From assembly GCF_001429785.1 (NCBI RefSeq), contig NZ_LMJF01000017.1, forward strand, positions 2,586-66,585: a stretch of 64,000 nucleotides of DNA, given 5' to 3'. The notes below the pieces were generated by a model. It was not told the origin of the DNA. It worked only from the letters and a program-made list of their open reading frames with translations, and ran no database searches. Of the stretch, positions 1 to 8,183 are shown in pieces. The stretch is from Lysobacter sp. Root916 (lineage in GTDB: Bacteria > Pseudomonadota > Gammaproteobacteria > Xanthomonadales > Xanthomonadaceae). The position numbers and the translations under genes are program-made. Position 1 is the first letter of the stretch; the number at the start of each line of letters is the position of its first letter.

Positions 1-133
1 ACTCAGGCGATGGTTGCTGCCGGGGTAAGCGAAGTTGGTGGTGATACCGCCGTGCAGCAGGCTGGTGCGGTTGCCGGTGGCGTCGTAGGTGTAGGTCTCG
101 ATCGGGATACTCTGACACCATCGCGCAGGATGG
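1..133 (-). pseudogene. Duplicated, frameshifted RHS-repeat fragment
   Basis: This stretch repeats the 3' part of the neighbouring RHS gene. Bases 1-108 are identical to 254-361. After that the two copies differ by several substitutions and by a one-base deletion near position 112, and similarity ends near 159 (413 in the other copy). The repeated part encodes the YD-repeat segment with the GNRTSLLHGG motif. It lies beyond the stop codon of the main RHS frame and is itself out of frame. It could be a displaced RHS tail left by recombination, or an assembly artefact, because it touches the window edge. The sequence before base 1 would decide. Confidence 0.6.
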
Positions 134-3100
134 TCAGACGACCAAGGTTGTCGTAGTCGGGTCGTCTTCGGCGTAGTTGAACTGCTTGAGCGCGCCGCCG
201 ATGGCCGTGGTGTTGCCCACGCCGTCGTAGCTGCGCGCGACGCTGCCCACCGAACTCAGGCGATGGTTGCTGCCGGGGTAAGCGAAGTTGGTGGTGATAC
301 CGCCGTGCAGCAGGCTGGTGCGGTTGCCGGTGGCGTCGTAGGTGTAGGTCTCGATCGGGATGCTGCTGAGGCCGTCGCGCAGGATGGTCAGGCGGCCAAG
401 ATTGTCGTAGTCGTAGCGGGCCAGGAACGCGCTCTGCAGGCCGTCCTTGAGCTCGATGAGCTGACCGGCGGCGTCGTAGCCGTAGTGCAGCGACAGGCCG
501 CCGCTGGCGTTGTCCTGGATCGTGACGGGCCGATAGTCGAGATCGTGCTGACGCGCCAGGGTGCGGCCGTTGCCGTAGACCCAGCCGACCGCCGGGCCGA
601 ATGGAGCGTAGCCGGCCTGATTGAGCAGCACCGTGCGGCTACCGCCGTTCGGGGTCACGCCAACTTCGGTGATGCGGCCCTGAGCGTTACGTACGTAGTC
701 GACGACGGCGCCGTCGGGGTAGCTGATCGACTTCACATCGCCCGCAGCGGTGTAGGTGTAGTCGACCATAAAGAACCGGCCACCGACGATCTGCATCTTG
801 GTTTCGACCTGGCCGAAGCGGTCGTAGCAGTAGCGCATCGCGGCGCCGAAGTTCTTGTTCGTGCCGGTCATGCGGCCCTGCGCGAACGCTGGGTCGCCGC
901 CGCAGCCGGTGTTGAAGGTGTCGTAGTGATAGACGATGTCGTTGCCGCCGCTGGTGGCCAGCATCGAGACCGAGGTCAGGCGATTGAGCGCGTCGTAATC
1001 GTAGGTGTGCGCCTGGGCATCGTTGGCGTCGAGGCGGCTGTCCAGGTTGCCCGCGCTGTCGTAGCCGTACTGGGTCAGCCCGGTGTCCGGACTGGTCATC
1101 TGGGTCACGTCACCGAAGCCGTTGTAGCTGTAGTTCGTCTGCAGCCCCTTGGGGTCGGTCACGCGGGTGACGTTGTCGAGCGCGTCGTAGAGGTAGCCGG
1201 TTTCCGCGGCGATGCCGCCCGGGTCCTGCACGGTGCGCGAGACGCGGTTGAGCGGGTCGTAGTCGTGGTCGACCACGCGGCTGAGCGGGTCGGTGACCAG
1301 GTTGGGGTTGCCGTCGGCGTCGTAGGTGGTGCCGGTGATGTGGTTGCCGGCGTCCTTGTGCTGGGTTTGCTCGCCCAGGCTGTTGTAGAAACGCGACAGC
1401 TGCCGGCGCAGCACTGCGCCACTGTCCTTGGTCTCTTCCTTGATGCGGTTGCCGGCCTTGTCCAAGGTGTAGTGAATGGTGTTGCCGGCGTTGTCGGTGA
1501 CGTCGGTCAGGCGCTGCGCGGCGTCGTAGGCAAAAGTGATGTAGCTGCCGTCAGGCTGGGTCAGGCGCTGGACCAGGCCGGTAGGTTCGTAAATCGCGCT
1601 GGTAATGCGGTCGTCGGCTTCGCTGGCGGCGTTAGGCCCACGCACCTTGGTGGCGGTCAGCCAGCCGCGCGGGTGGTATTCGTAGTCGGTGACCACGCCG
1701 GCAATGTCCTTGAGCGACAGCACCCGGCCTTGGGCGTCGTACTGCAGCACCTCGGTGACCTGCCCCAGGGCGTTGGTGGTCTTCCACAGGTCGCCCTTGC
1801 GGTGTGGGCAGGTCGCGGGCGCGGATGCGCAGCTGGCGTCGTCGCTGGGGTAGTAGGCGTAAGCGGTGACGTCGTTGACGTCCGTGCGTGGGCCATTGAC
1901 CGACTTGAGCAGGCCGAGCAGCGGGCAGGTGCTGTTGCTGGCCGCGACATCGGCGGCTTCGCAGTAGACGTAGGCCGTGGTCCGGGTGGCGCTGGTGGCG
2001 GTGTCGCGCACGGTGACGGAGGTCGGCTGCATTCGTGCGTTGCGAGTGATGCGAGTCTCACGGTTGCCGATCAGAGTCGTCAGCACGCGGTTGACCGCAA
2101 GCTCGTGGCGCTGCTCGATGGTGCGCGCCTGCGCCGCGCCCTGCGCTTCGACCACGGTATGAGCGCGAGCAAGAAGGCCCGACACGGTATCGGTGAGTTC
2201 CGCATACTGGTGCTTGGTCACGGTTCCGTTGGGATCAGTGACCGTGTCGATGCGGCGGCGGAAGTCGGTGGTTTCGGGGTAGTAGGTAAAGCTGGTCGTC
2301 CCGGCGCTGTTGGCGACCGATGCGATTTTGCGTGGCGCACCGCTGGGCGGCGTCGCGGTGAGCGCGTAGACGTTCTGACGACCTAAGGCATTCGTGGCGG
2401 TGGCGGTGCCGGCCGCCGAATACGTCAGCGACAATCCGTCGGTGATATCTCCTAGCGTGCGTGACTGCACACGCGCCTTTTCGTCGTATACGTTGGTACT
2501 GAGGCGCCGATTATCCTCCGCCGTAACGCCGACCAGCAGCATCGGTATCCCATCAATACCGTAGTGGTAACGGCGCTGCGCGCCGTCCGGATAGGTCGCG
2601 GTCTCGACCTGCCCCAATGAGGTGTAGGTGTAGCTAACCAACACCACGCCAGCGGAACTGATCGATGCGATTGGAGCGCCACCCTTACCAGTGGTGCGAG
2701 TGAACTCAAGTACTCGTCCGCTGCTGTGGGTAATCGTGCTCAGTCGCTGCAAACTGTCGTAGCCGTAGACCAACGTGGTGCCGTCTTCGTAGGCCTGCTG
2801 CAACAATCGTCCTTCGGCATCAAAACTCAGAGTGCGATCGCCGCGGTACACGACCCAGTTCGTGCCGGAGGCGACCAGCCGGTCGCCGCTGCCATCGCTG
2901 GCCTCGTAGGCCGCGCCCACAGACTTGAACGCCGTGTGCCGCCCGTCCGCATCGACCAGGCCGTAGTGCACGGTCGAACTGCCGCCAATCGGATCGGTGC
3001 CCATCGCCAAGCGGACGTTGTGCGAGTTGGTCCAGCCCCCGCCGAACCCCCCGCCGGCGACGGAACCACCCGATTGATAGCTGCGCTGCAACGAAACCCA

Positions 3101-3865
3101 GCCCAGATCGAAGTCGTTGGTGGTCTCCGCCAGGGTGCCGCTGCTGATCTGGCAGTTCTCCTCTGTCGGGCAGGTTCGCACCGGTGCGCTGGCGTAGCTC
3201 ATCTCGGAGCCAGGCACGCCCGCGCAGGCCTGCTTGGCGGCGCTCCACGCATGCACGGTGATGTTGGGGCATTGAATGGAGCGGTTACGCAGGATCGCCC
3301 CATTCTCGTTCGTGCTGGTGCAACTGCCGGGCGAGCCGACCGTATAGCTGGCCGTGTAGGTGGTGCTCTCGTTCAGGCTCTGACCGTTGTCCCAACTGCT
3401 GTCCACCTGCCAGTTCGGCGACACGGTCACGACGGTGGACGCAGGACAGCCTTGCCCGGTGCTGTCCGCGTCCAGACGCTGCTTGATCTGGTCCACCACC
3501 ATCTGCAAGGTCGCGTTCGGCTGCTGCGGGTCGAGCAGGCTGTGGTGGCTCCACTCGCCCACCACCGGCGGCACGCGCTCGAATTCGTACTGGTAGATCG
3601 TGCGGTCGCTCAGCACGGTCTGCTTGGTGACTTCGAAACTGAAGGGGCCGTAGGGCAGCGAGGCGGCATGGATGCTTTCCATGTCCTGCTGCACGGCGCG
3701 CTCGGTGAGGTGCGGTCCGTTGAAGGCTAAATCGCTGGTCCAGACCTGGCCGATCTCCTGCGCGGAAGCGGCGCCGCTCAGTAGCGCCAGCAAGCCCAGC
3801 GCGGCCGCGAGCGAGCGAGCGCGCACGGCAATGGAGCGGCGGCGGTTCAATCCTTCGTAACCCAT
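134..3865 (-). CDS. RHS/YD-repeat protein, probably truncated at the C-terminus
   Basis: This is a secreted or surface protein of the RHS/YD-repeat family, 1243 residues from the chosen ATG. That start is preceded by an AAGGGGATGG ribosome site and opens a signal peptide (a basic stretch, a leucine/alanine-rich core, then AASAQ). Longer upstream starts would bury the signal peptide. The first 250 residues or so form a cysteine-bearing N-terminal region, and the rest is many YD repeats of the type YDxxGRL or YDxxGN. RHS proteins normally end in a core-associated motif and a variable toxin or effector tip. Here the frame stops about nine codons after a junction near position 159 with a duplicated copy of its own sequence, so neither is present. 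No immunity gene is visible. It is either a broken gene or an intact gene disrupted by assembly. Confidence 0.8.
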   Translation of the reverse strand: MGYEGLNRRRSIAVRARSLAAALGLLALLSGAASAQEIGQVWTSDLAFNGPHLTERAVQQDMESIHAASLPYGPFSFEVTKQTVLSDRTIYQYEFERVPPVVGEWSHHSLLDPQQPNATLQMVVDQIKQRLDADSTGQGCPASTVVTVSPNWQVDSSWDNGQSLNESTTYTASYTVGSPGSCTSTNENGAILRNRSIQCPNITVHAWSAAKQACAGVPGSEMSYASAPVRTCPTEENCQISSGTLAETTNDFDLGWVSLQRSYQSGGSVAGGGFGGGWTNSHNVRLAMGTDPIGGSSTVHYGLVDADGRHTAFKSVGAAYEASDGSGDRLVASGTNWVVYRGDRTLSFDAEGRLLQQAYEDGTTLVYGYDSLQRLSTITHSSGRVLEFTRTTGKGGAPIASISSAGVVLVSYTYTSLGQVETATYPDGAQRRYHYGIDGIPMLLVGVTAEDNRRLSTNVYDEKARVQSRTLGDITDGLSLTYSAAGTATATNALGRQNVYALTATPPSGAPRKIASVANSAGTTSFTYYPETTDFRRRIDTVTDPNGTVTKHQYAELTDTVSGLLARAHTVVEAQGAAQARTIEQRHELAVNRVLTTLIGNRETRITRNARMQPTSVTVRDTATSATRTTAYVYCEAADVAASNSTCPLLGLLKSVNGPRTDVNDVTAYAYYPSDDASCASAPATCPHRKGDLWKTTNALGQVTEVLQYDAQGRVLSLKDIAGVVTDYEYHPRGWLTATKVRGPNAASEADDRITSAIYEPTGLVQRLTQPDGSYITFAYDAAQRLTDVTDNAGNTIHYTLDKAGNRIKEETKDSGAVLRRQLSRFYNSLGEQTQHKDAGNHITGTTYDADGNPNLVTDPLSRVVDHDYDPLNRVSRTVQDPGGIAAETGYLYDALDNVTRVTDPKGLQTNYSYNGFGDVTQMTSPDTGLTQYGYDSAGNLDSRLDANDAQAHTYDYDALNRLTSVSMLATSGGNDIVYHYDTFNTGCGGDPAFAQGRMTGTNKNFGAAMRYCYDRFGQVETKMQIVGGRFFMVDYTYTAAGDVKSISYPDGAVVDYVRNAQGRITEVGVTPNGGSRTVLLNQAGYAPFGPAVGWVYGNGRTLARQHDLDYRPVTIQDNASGGLSLHYGYDAAGQLIELKDGLQSAFLARYDYDNLGRLTILRDGLSSIPIETYTYDATGNRTSLLHGGITTNFAYPGSNHRLSSVGSVARSYDGVGNTTAIGGALKQFNYAEDDPTTTTLVV

Positions 3866-4402
3866 ACCATCCCCTTCTTGTTGTCTGCGCCGACCTTGCG
3901 GACGGCGTGGTTTGCTGCTGAGGCGTGCGCGGCGCGAGCCGGGCATGACCCACGATGAGGCCTACCCGTCGCGGTCGCTGCGACAGCCTCTATAAGAAGT
4001 CCAACAAAGCGATGACACGGCGCAAAACCGGACGCGCCCAGGCTTCCTCGCGGCGCTTGCGCCCACCTTCGGCCAACACCAAGACAGGCCCACGACAGGC
4101 GCGAATCGGCGAATGGATCGATGCGAAGGAGCCGACGGCGAACGGTCGGCGGGCCCACATTCCTTATGCGTCACTGCGTGGCTCCCCGGTGGGATGCAGC
4201 GGTTACTGTTCGCCCCAGCACGCGGGTTACAGCCCGGTACGGCGTGGGGCCAGCTTCTCCACGGCCGAGGGCGGCGTCAAGTGCCGCGCATCGAGGTTTC
4301 GAAACTGTTCGAAGCGTCGGGATTGATGGCACACAGAACGCATACTTTGTGCAGGGTCATCCAGCGCCGAACCGTGCACAAAGTGCGCCAAAACGGTGGC
4401 TC
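3866..4402. other. 537-base gap between the RHS gene and the kmo-like gene
   Basis: No convincing gene was found here. Short open frames exist on both strands, but they lack good ribosome sites and resemble no protein I know. The only clear structure is the inverted repeat at 4344-4384 next to the end of the kmo-like gene. The gap presumably contains the RHS promoter, but I could not pick a confident -35/-10 pair. Confidence 0.5.
4344..4384 (-). terminator. Ten-base perfect inverted repeat after the NRPS/kmo operon
   Basis: ACTTTGTGCA at 4344-4353 and its exact reverse complement TGCACAAAGT at 4375-4384 are separated by 21 bases. The repeat begins 19 bases past the stop codon of the last gene of the NRPS operon. 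It could act as a hairpin ending that transcript, but no T-tract follows on the minus strand. A protein-binding site is the alternative. Confidence 0.4.
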
Positions 4403-5749
4403 TTAGCCGCGCAACGCCCACCACGCCCCGACCGCGACGATCGCCAGCATGCCGGCACCGGCGCCGACCAGGATGCGTTCCTGCCGTTGCGCTTTGGCCA
4501 GCGCATCGCCGTAGGGCATCGTGGTGTGCGCGATCATGGTGTACAGCGGCAGCCAGGAACGCGGCAGCAGTCGGTTCAAGGTCACGTCCAGGCGCTTACG
4601 CGCGAGGAACCATGGCGACTGCACTTTCTGACGCAGTTCGACGAAGTTGGCCTTGGACAATTCGGCCAGGGTGTCGGTGTGCGGGCGGCGCGAGCGCTCG
4701 TAATCGGCGAACGCGTCCGCGCGCCGGCCCGGATGACGCGCCAGTGCGGCCATCAACGCCGAGCAATCCTCGAACGCCGAGTTCATGCCCTGGCCGTAGA
4801 AGGGATAGACCGCGTGGCAGGCGTCGCCAACCAGCACCATCCAGTCCTCGCGGCTCCACGGCGCGGTGCGCGTGGTCACCAGCGAGCCGACCGGATGCGC
4901 CATCCATTCCTCGACCAGCTGCGGCAGCAGTGGCAGCAGATCGGGGAAGTACTTGGTGAACAGCGCGCGCACGTCGTCTTCGCTGCGGGTGGTGGCGAAA
5001 CTATCCGGGCCCTCGAACGGCAGGAACAGGGTGAGCGTGTGCGAGCCGTCGCGATTGGGATGCGAGACGAACAGGCCGTGGCTGCGCGGCCACACGTGCA
5101 GCGCCTCCAGTTCGATCGCCGAGCTGCCGTCGGCCAAGGGTTTGAGGGTGAGCTCCTTGTAGCCCCACTCCAGGTATTCCTGGTGGTAGTCGGCGCGTTC
5201 GCCGCGCTGCATTTCCTGGCGCGCGCGCGAGAACGCGCCGTCGGCGCCGACCACCCAATCCGGGCGCACCTTCAAGGTCGCGCCGCCGGTGTCGAATTCG
5301 AGTTCGCGCGCGACCTTGTCGGCCGCGACCAGGCGATGGCCGAAATGCAGGCGCACCTGCGGATGGCGCTCGGCGCGATCCAGCAGCAGGCGGTTGAGTT
5401 CGTTGCGGTCGATCGAGTGCAGCACTTCGCCGCGGTCCTTGCCGTAGGGCTGGTAGCGGGTGCTGCCGTCGGGCGCGTGGATCACACGACCGGCCATGGT
5501 CACCGAGGTCGGCATCACCGCATCGATCAGCTCGGCCTCGGTCAGCGCCTGGATGCCGCGCTTGGACAGGCCCAGGTTGATCGAGCGCCCGCCCTCGGCG
5601 CCGCTCACGCGCGGATCGGGGCGGCGTTCGTAGACGTCGACGCCGTGACCGAGCGCGGCCAGACGCAGGGCCAGCAGCGAGCCGGCGAGGCCTCCGCCGA
5701 CGATCGCCACGCGTGCGGCGGCGGTGGATGTGGCGGAGGCGTCAGTCAT
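4403..5749 (-). CDS. kmo: Kynurenine 3-monooxygenase-like FAD enzyme
   Basis: This is a flavin-dependent monooxygenase of 448 residues that matches kynurenine 3-monooxygenase (L-kynurenine plus NADPH plus O2 to 3-hydroxykynurenine). Visible features are the FAD-binding VAIVGGGLAGS near residue 13, the family-typical GGRSINLGLSKRG near residue 55, VVGADGAFSR in the middle, and GDACHAVYPFYGQG for the FAD phosphates. A C-terminal hydrophobic helix near residues 425-445 resembles the membrane anchor of eukaryotic enzymes. Its ATG overlaps the stop of the preceding gene by eight bases, so it is the last gene of the NRPS operon. That position suggests it supplies or modifies a kynurenine-type unit of the peptide. 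It could instead be the housekeeping enzyme of the tryptophan-to-NAD route, and the sequence alone does not decide. No kynureninase or tryptophan dioxygenase lies nearby. Confidence 0.85.
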   Translation of the reverse strand: MTDASATSTAAARVAIVGGGLAGSLLALRLAALGHGVDVYERRPDPRVSGAEGGRSINLGLSKRGIQALTEAELIDAVMPTSVTMAGRVIHAPDGSTRYQPYGKDRGEVLHSIDRNELNRLLLDRAERHPQVRLHFGHRLVAADKVARELEFDTGGATLKVRPDWVVGADGAFSRARQEMQRGERADYHQEYLEWGYKELTLKPLADGSSAIELEALHVWPRSHGLFVSHPNRDGSHTLTLFLPFEGPDSFATTRSEDDVRALFTKYFPDLLPLLPQLVEEWMAHPVGSLVTTRTAPWSREDWMVLVGDACHAVYPFYGQGMNSAFEDCSALMAALARHPGRRADAFADYERSRRPHTDTLAELSKANFVELRQKVQSPWFLARKRLDVTLNRLLPRSWLPLYTMIAHTTMPYGDALAKAQRQERILVGAGAGMLAIVAVGAWWALRG

Positions 5750-6599
5750 CTAGCGCGGATCCCGCGGCGGCGCGCGCCGTGCGTGCGCCGCCCGCACGCG
5801 CGGCGGTGCGCGGCAGCGCGCTCAGGCGCGGTGTTTCGACCGCGATCGCGGCTAGGCGCAGCTGCAGCTCGGCCTCGACCAGGGCTTCGATCGCCTGTTC
5901 GAAGTTGTTGCGGCGCAGATTGGGCCCGAGTCGGCGCAGGTAGGAACGCAGATAGGCCGCGCGCGTTTCCGGCGCGTCGATCTCGCGGCGCAGGAACGGC
6001 AGGTCGGACTCGACCATGTGCCGGATCGCGAGCATGGGCACCGGGCTGCGCAGCGGGAAGAAATCGGGATTGCGCAGGCCGGGGCTGCTGTTGTGGGCGT
6101 GAAACTCGCCCAGCATCAGGCCCAGCTCGACGAAGCCGCCCTTGTTCTCGGCCTGGATGCGATCGACCACGCTGGCGCCGTCGACGCCCAGGTTGGGGAA
6201 CACGATCAGGATCGACTTGTTGACCGCCGCCGCGCCCGAGCGCGGTTCGATCTCCAGGAACAGGCCGCGGTAGTGCGCGATCAGCTCGGCCATGCGCTCC
6301 GGATCGGGCTCGGCGTCGGCGACCTCGGTGAGCCAGATCGTGTCCAGGCCCAACGCCAGCGGCGTGAACGGACACACCGGCCCGGTCCGGCCCAGCTCCG
6401 GGTGCGGTTGGGCGAGGAACTCGCGCACCCAGCTGACGATGGTGGGCAGCGGCGCGCTGGCGGGTTGGTTGCGCTCCACGTCGGAGGCGCGCAGCAGCTG
6501 GCCACGCGCGGCCGCGCCCGCGCTCTCGACATGGCTGCGGCCGGCCATCATGGCCGCGTCCGGGTCGGGCAGTTGGAAGGAATCGTTATCTGGGCTCAT
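5742..6599 (-). CDS. DUF6875-like protein of the NRPS operon
   Basis: This 285-residue protein has no signal peptide or membrane segment. The chosen ATG follows an AGGAGCGAGG site, and earlier in-frame starts would overlap the MbtH-like gene. Conserved-looking patches are GPVCPFTPLAL, NKSILIVFPNL, GEFHAHN and FFPLRSPVPMLAIRHM. I associate the PHPELGR...VCPFTP signature with the DUF6875 family, which I recall as occurring in natural-product clusters. That assignment is from memory and unchecked. It lies between the MbtH-like gene and the monooxygenase and overlaps the latter by eight bases (ATGACTGA), so the two are very probably translated together. The reaction is unknown. A tailoring role, or a partner of the flavoenzyme, is an inference from position only. 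Confidence 0.7.
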   Translation of the reverse strand: MSPDNDSFQLPDPDAAMMAGRSHVESAGAAARGQLLRASDVERNQPASAPLPTIVSWVREFLAQPHPELGRTGPVCPFTPLALGLDTIWLTEVADAEPDPERMAELIAHYRGLFLEIEPRSGAAAVNKSILIVFPNLGVDGASVVDRIQAENKGGFVELGLMLGEFHAHNSSPGLRNPDFFPLRSPVPMLAIRHMVESDLPFLRREIDAPETRAAYLRSYLRRLGPNLRRNNFEQAIEALVEAELQLRLAAIAVETPRLSALPRTAARAGGARTARAAAGSALDD

Positions 6600-6621
6600 C
6601 GCCTCGCTCCTGGTTCCTGGC

Positions 6622-6813
6622 TCAGCCGCGTGCCGCATCGCGCACGCTGAGCGGGCGCATGTCGGTCCACCACTCGCGGATGCGAGCCAGGCAATCGTCC
6701 TTCGATCCCTCGAAGCCGGCGTCGCGCCAGCCCTGCGGAATCGCGTATGCCACCGGCAGGATCGAGTACTGGTCTTCGTGATTGACCACCACCCGATACG
6801 CGCCGAGATCCAT
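6622..6813 (-). CDS. MbtH-like NRPS accessory protein
   Basis: MbtH-like proteins bind adenylation domains and are needed for folding or activity of many of them. This one is 63 residues from an ATG preceded by AAGGAG at five bases. An alternative ATG at 6828 would add five residues and has its own GGAGG site. The family pattern is clear: [15 protein letters not shown], then [21 protein letters not shown] and the WWTDMRPLS end, including the conserved tryptophans. It is encoded 32 bases after the exporter and 22 bases before the DUF6875-like gene, within the NRPS operon. It supports the view that one or more of the three adenylation domains depends on it. Confidence 0.92.
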   Translation of the reverse strand: MDLGAYRVVVNHEDQYSILPVAYAIPQGWRDAGFEGSKDDCLARIREWWTDMRPLSVRDAARG

Positions 6814-6845
6814 CTCTTCTCCTTGCATGCAACCTCCATCCCAAC

Positions 6846-8183
6846 TCAAGCCGCGGCGCCGATTCCCGCCGCCGAACCCGTCGCCAGGATCGGCGCATCG
6901 GGCAATTCGTCCTCGACCCGACGGATCGCGCGCACCGCATAGGCGCTGGCCGCGACCGCCGTCATCAGGACCCCAAGGACTATGAACATCAGGCCCAGGC
7001 CGCGGCCCGGACCGACGCCGATCCACGCCCCGACCGTGCCGGCCAGGGCGCCGCCGGGCGCCATCAACGGTTCGAACACGTGTTCGGCCAGCGGACCGGC
7101 CAGGCAATAGCCCAAGGGCATCGCCGCTTCCGACAGCACTCGCTGGATCGCGAAGCAGCGGCCCTGCAGATCGGCCGGCACCTTGCTCTGCCACAGCGCG
7201 GCATTCGACGCGTTGAGCACAGGTAACGTCAGGAAGAAGCCGAAACCGGCCACCAGCACCAGCGCGAACGACGGCGCCAGGCCGTGCACGGCCAACAGCA
7301 CGCCGGCGGCCAGCGAGTAACCGAGCACGCCGTGGATGCGCCGACGCGGTCCGCCCCAGGTGCTCATGGCCAGGCCGCCCAGCAGCAGGCCGCAGCCGCC
7401 GACCGCCATCTGCACGCCCAGCAGGGCCGCGTCGGCGAACGACAGCACCAAGGGCGTGATCGCGATGCTGGCGATGCCGAACAGGAAGTTGGTGGCGCCG
7501 AACACCAGCAGCAGGCCGTACAGGCCCGGGCGATCGTGCACGTAGCGGAAGCCGGTGGCAGCTTCGCGCCACAGACTGTCCTCGGCCTCGGCCTCGGCGC
7601 TGCGTTGCGGGCGCGGCACGCGCGCGAAGCACAGTGCGATCACGCCGATCACGAAGGTCAGCGCATCGACGATCAGCACGCCCTGCATCGAGATCGTGCT
7701 GACCAGCACGCCGGCCAGCAGCGGCCCGCCGACCTGGGCGATCGCGAAACCGGTCTGGACCAGGCCGTTCACGCGGGTGAGCTGCTCCTGGCTGGCGAGC
7801 AGCGGAATGCTGGCCGCGTACGCCGGCTGCAGGAAGGCGTTGGCGATCGCCGAGATGCCAACGCCGGCATAGACATGCCACAAGGCCAGGCCGTCGGTGG
7901 CGTACAGCACGGCCAGCGCGACCATGGTCAGGGCCGAGACCGCGTCGCAGACGATCATGGTGCGGCGACGGTCCCAGCGATCGACCAGGGCGCCGGCGAT
8001 CGGCGAGATCAGCAGCGCCGGCACCGCCATGGCGACGAAGATCAATGCGAACTGGGTGGTGGAACCGGTGCTCTGGTACACCCAGATGCCCAGCGCGAAC
8101 GAGGTCAGGCGCGAGCCCACGCCCGACACCAGCTGGCCGACCCAGATCAGCAGGAAATCGCGCAGGCCGGCGTAGCGGTTCAC
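6846..8183 (-). CDS. MFS exporter of the NRPS cluster
   Basis: This is a 445-residue major facilitator superfamily permease with about twelve hydrophobic helices, a DRWDRRR loop after helix 2 and a mid-protein cytoplasmic loop. It most resembles the enterobactin exporter EntS / MFS_3 group, which exports small peptides and siderophores. The start is GTG at 8183, preceded by GGAGGAGGAAGC. It shares four bases (GTGA) with the stop of the terminal NRPS gene, so translation is probably coupled. Export of the finished peptide, which also gives self-protection, is the natural role inferred from position. Import is less likely for this subgroup. Confidence 0.87.
   Translation of the reverse strand: MNRYAGLRDFLLIWVGQLVSGVGSRLTSFALGIWVYQSTGSTTQFALIFVAMAVPALLISPIAGALVDRWDRRRTMIVCDAVSALTMVALAVLYATDGLALWHVYAGVGISAIANAFLQPAYAASIPLLASQEQLTRVNGLVQTGFAIAQVGGPLLAGVLVSTISMQGVLIVDALTFVIGVIALCFARVPRPQRSAEAEAEDSLWREAATGFRYVHDRPGLYGLLLVFGATNFLFGIASIAITPLVLSFADAALLGVQMAVGGCGLLLGGLAMSTWGGPRRRIHGVLGYSLAAGVLLAVHGLAPSFALVLVAGFGFFLTLPVLNASNAALWQSKVPADLQGRCFAIQRVLSEAAMPLGYCLAGPLAEHVFEPLMAPGGALAGTVGAWIGVGPGRGLGLMFIVLGVLMTAVAASAYAVRAIRRVEDELPDAPILATGSAAGIGAAA

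Noticed and set aside
134-3865. RHS polymorphic toxin with immunity gene
   Set aside because: The frame ends before any core-terminating motif or toxin tip, and no small immunity-like gene follows within the window.
3955-4326. Possible small gene in the gap beside the RHS gene
   Set aside because: No ribosome site, Arg/Ser-rich composition and no recognisable motif.
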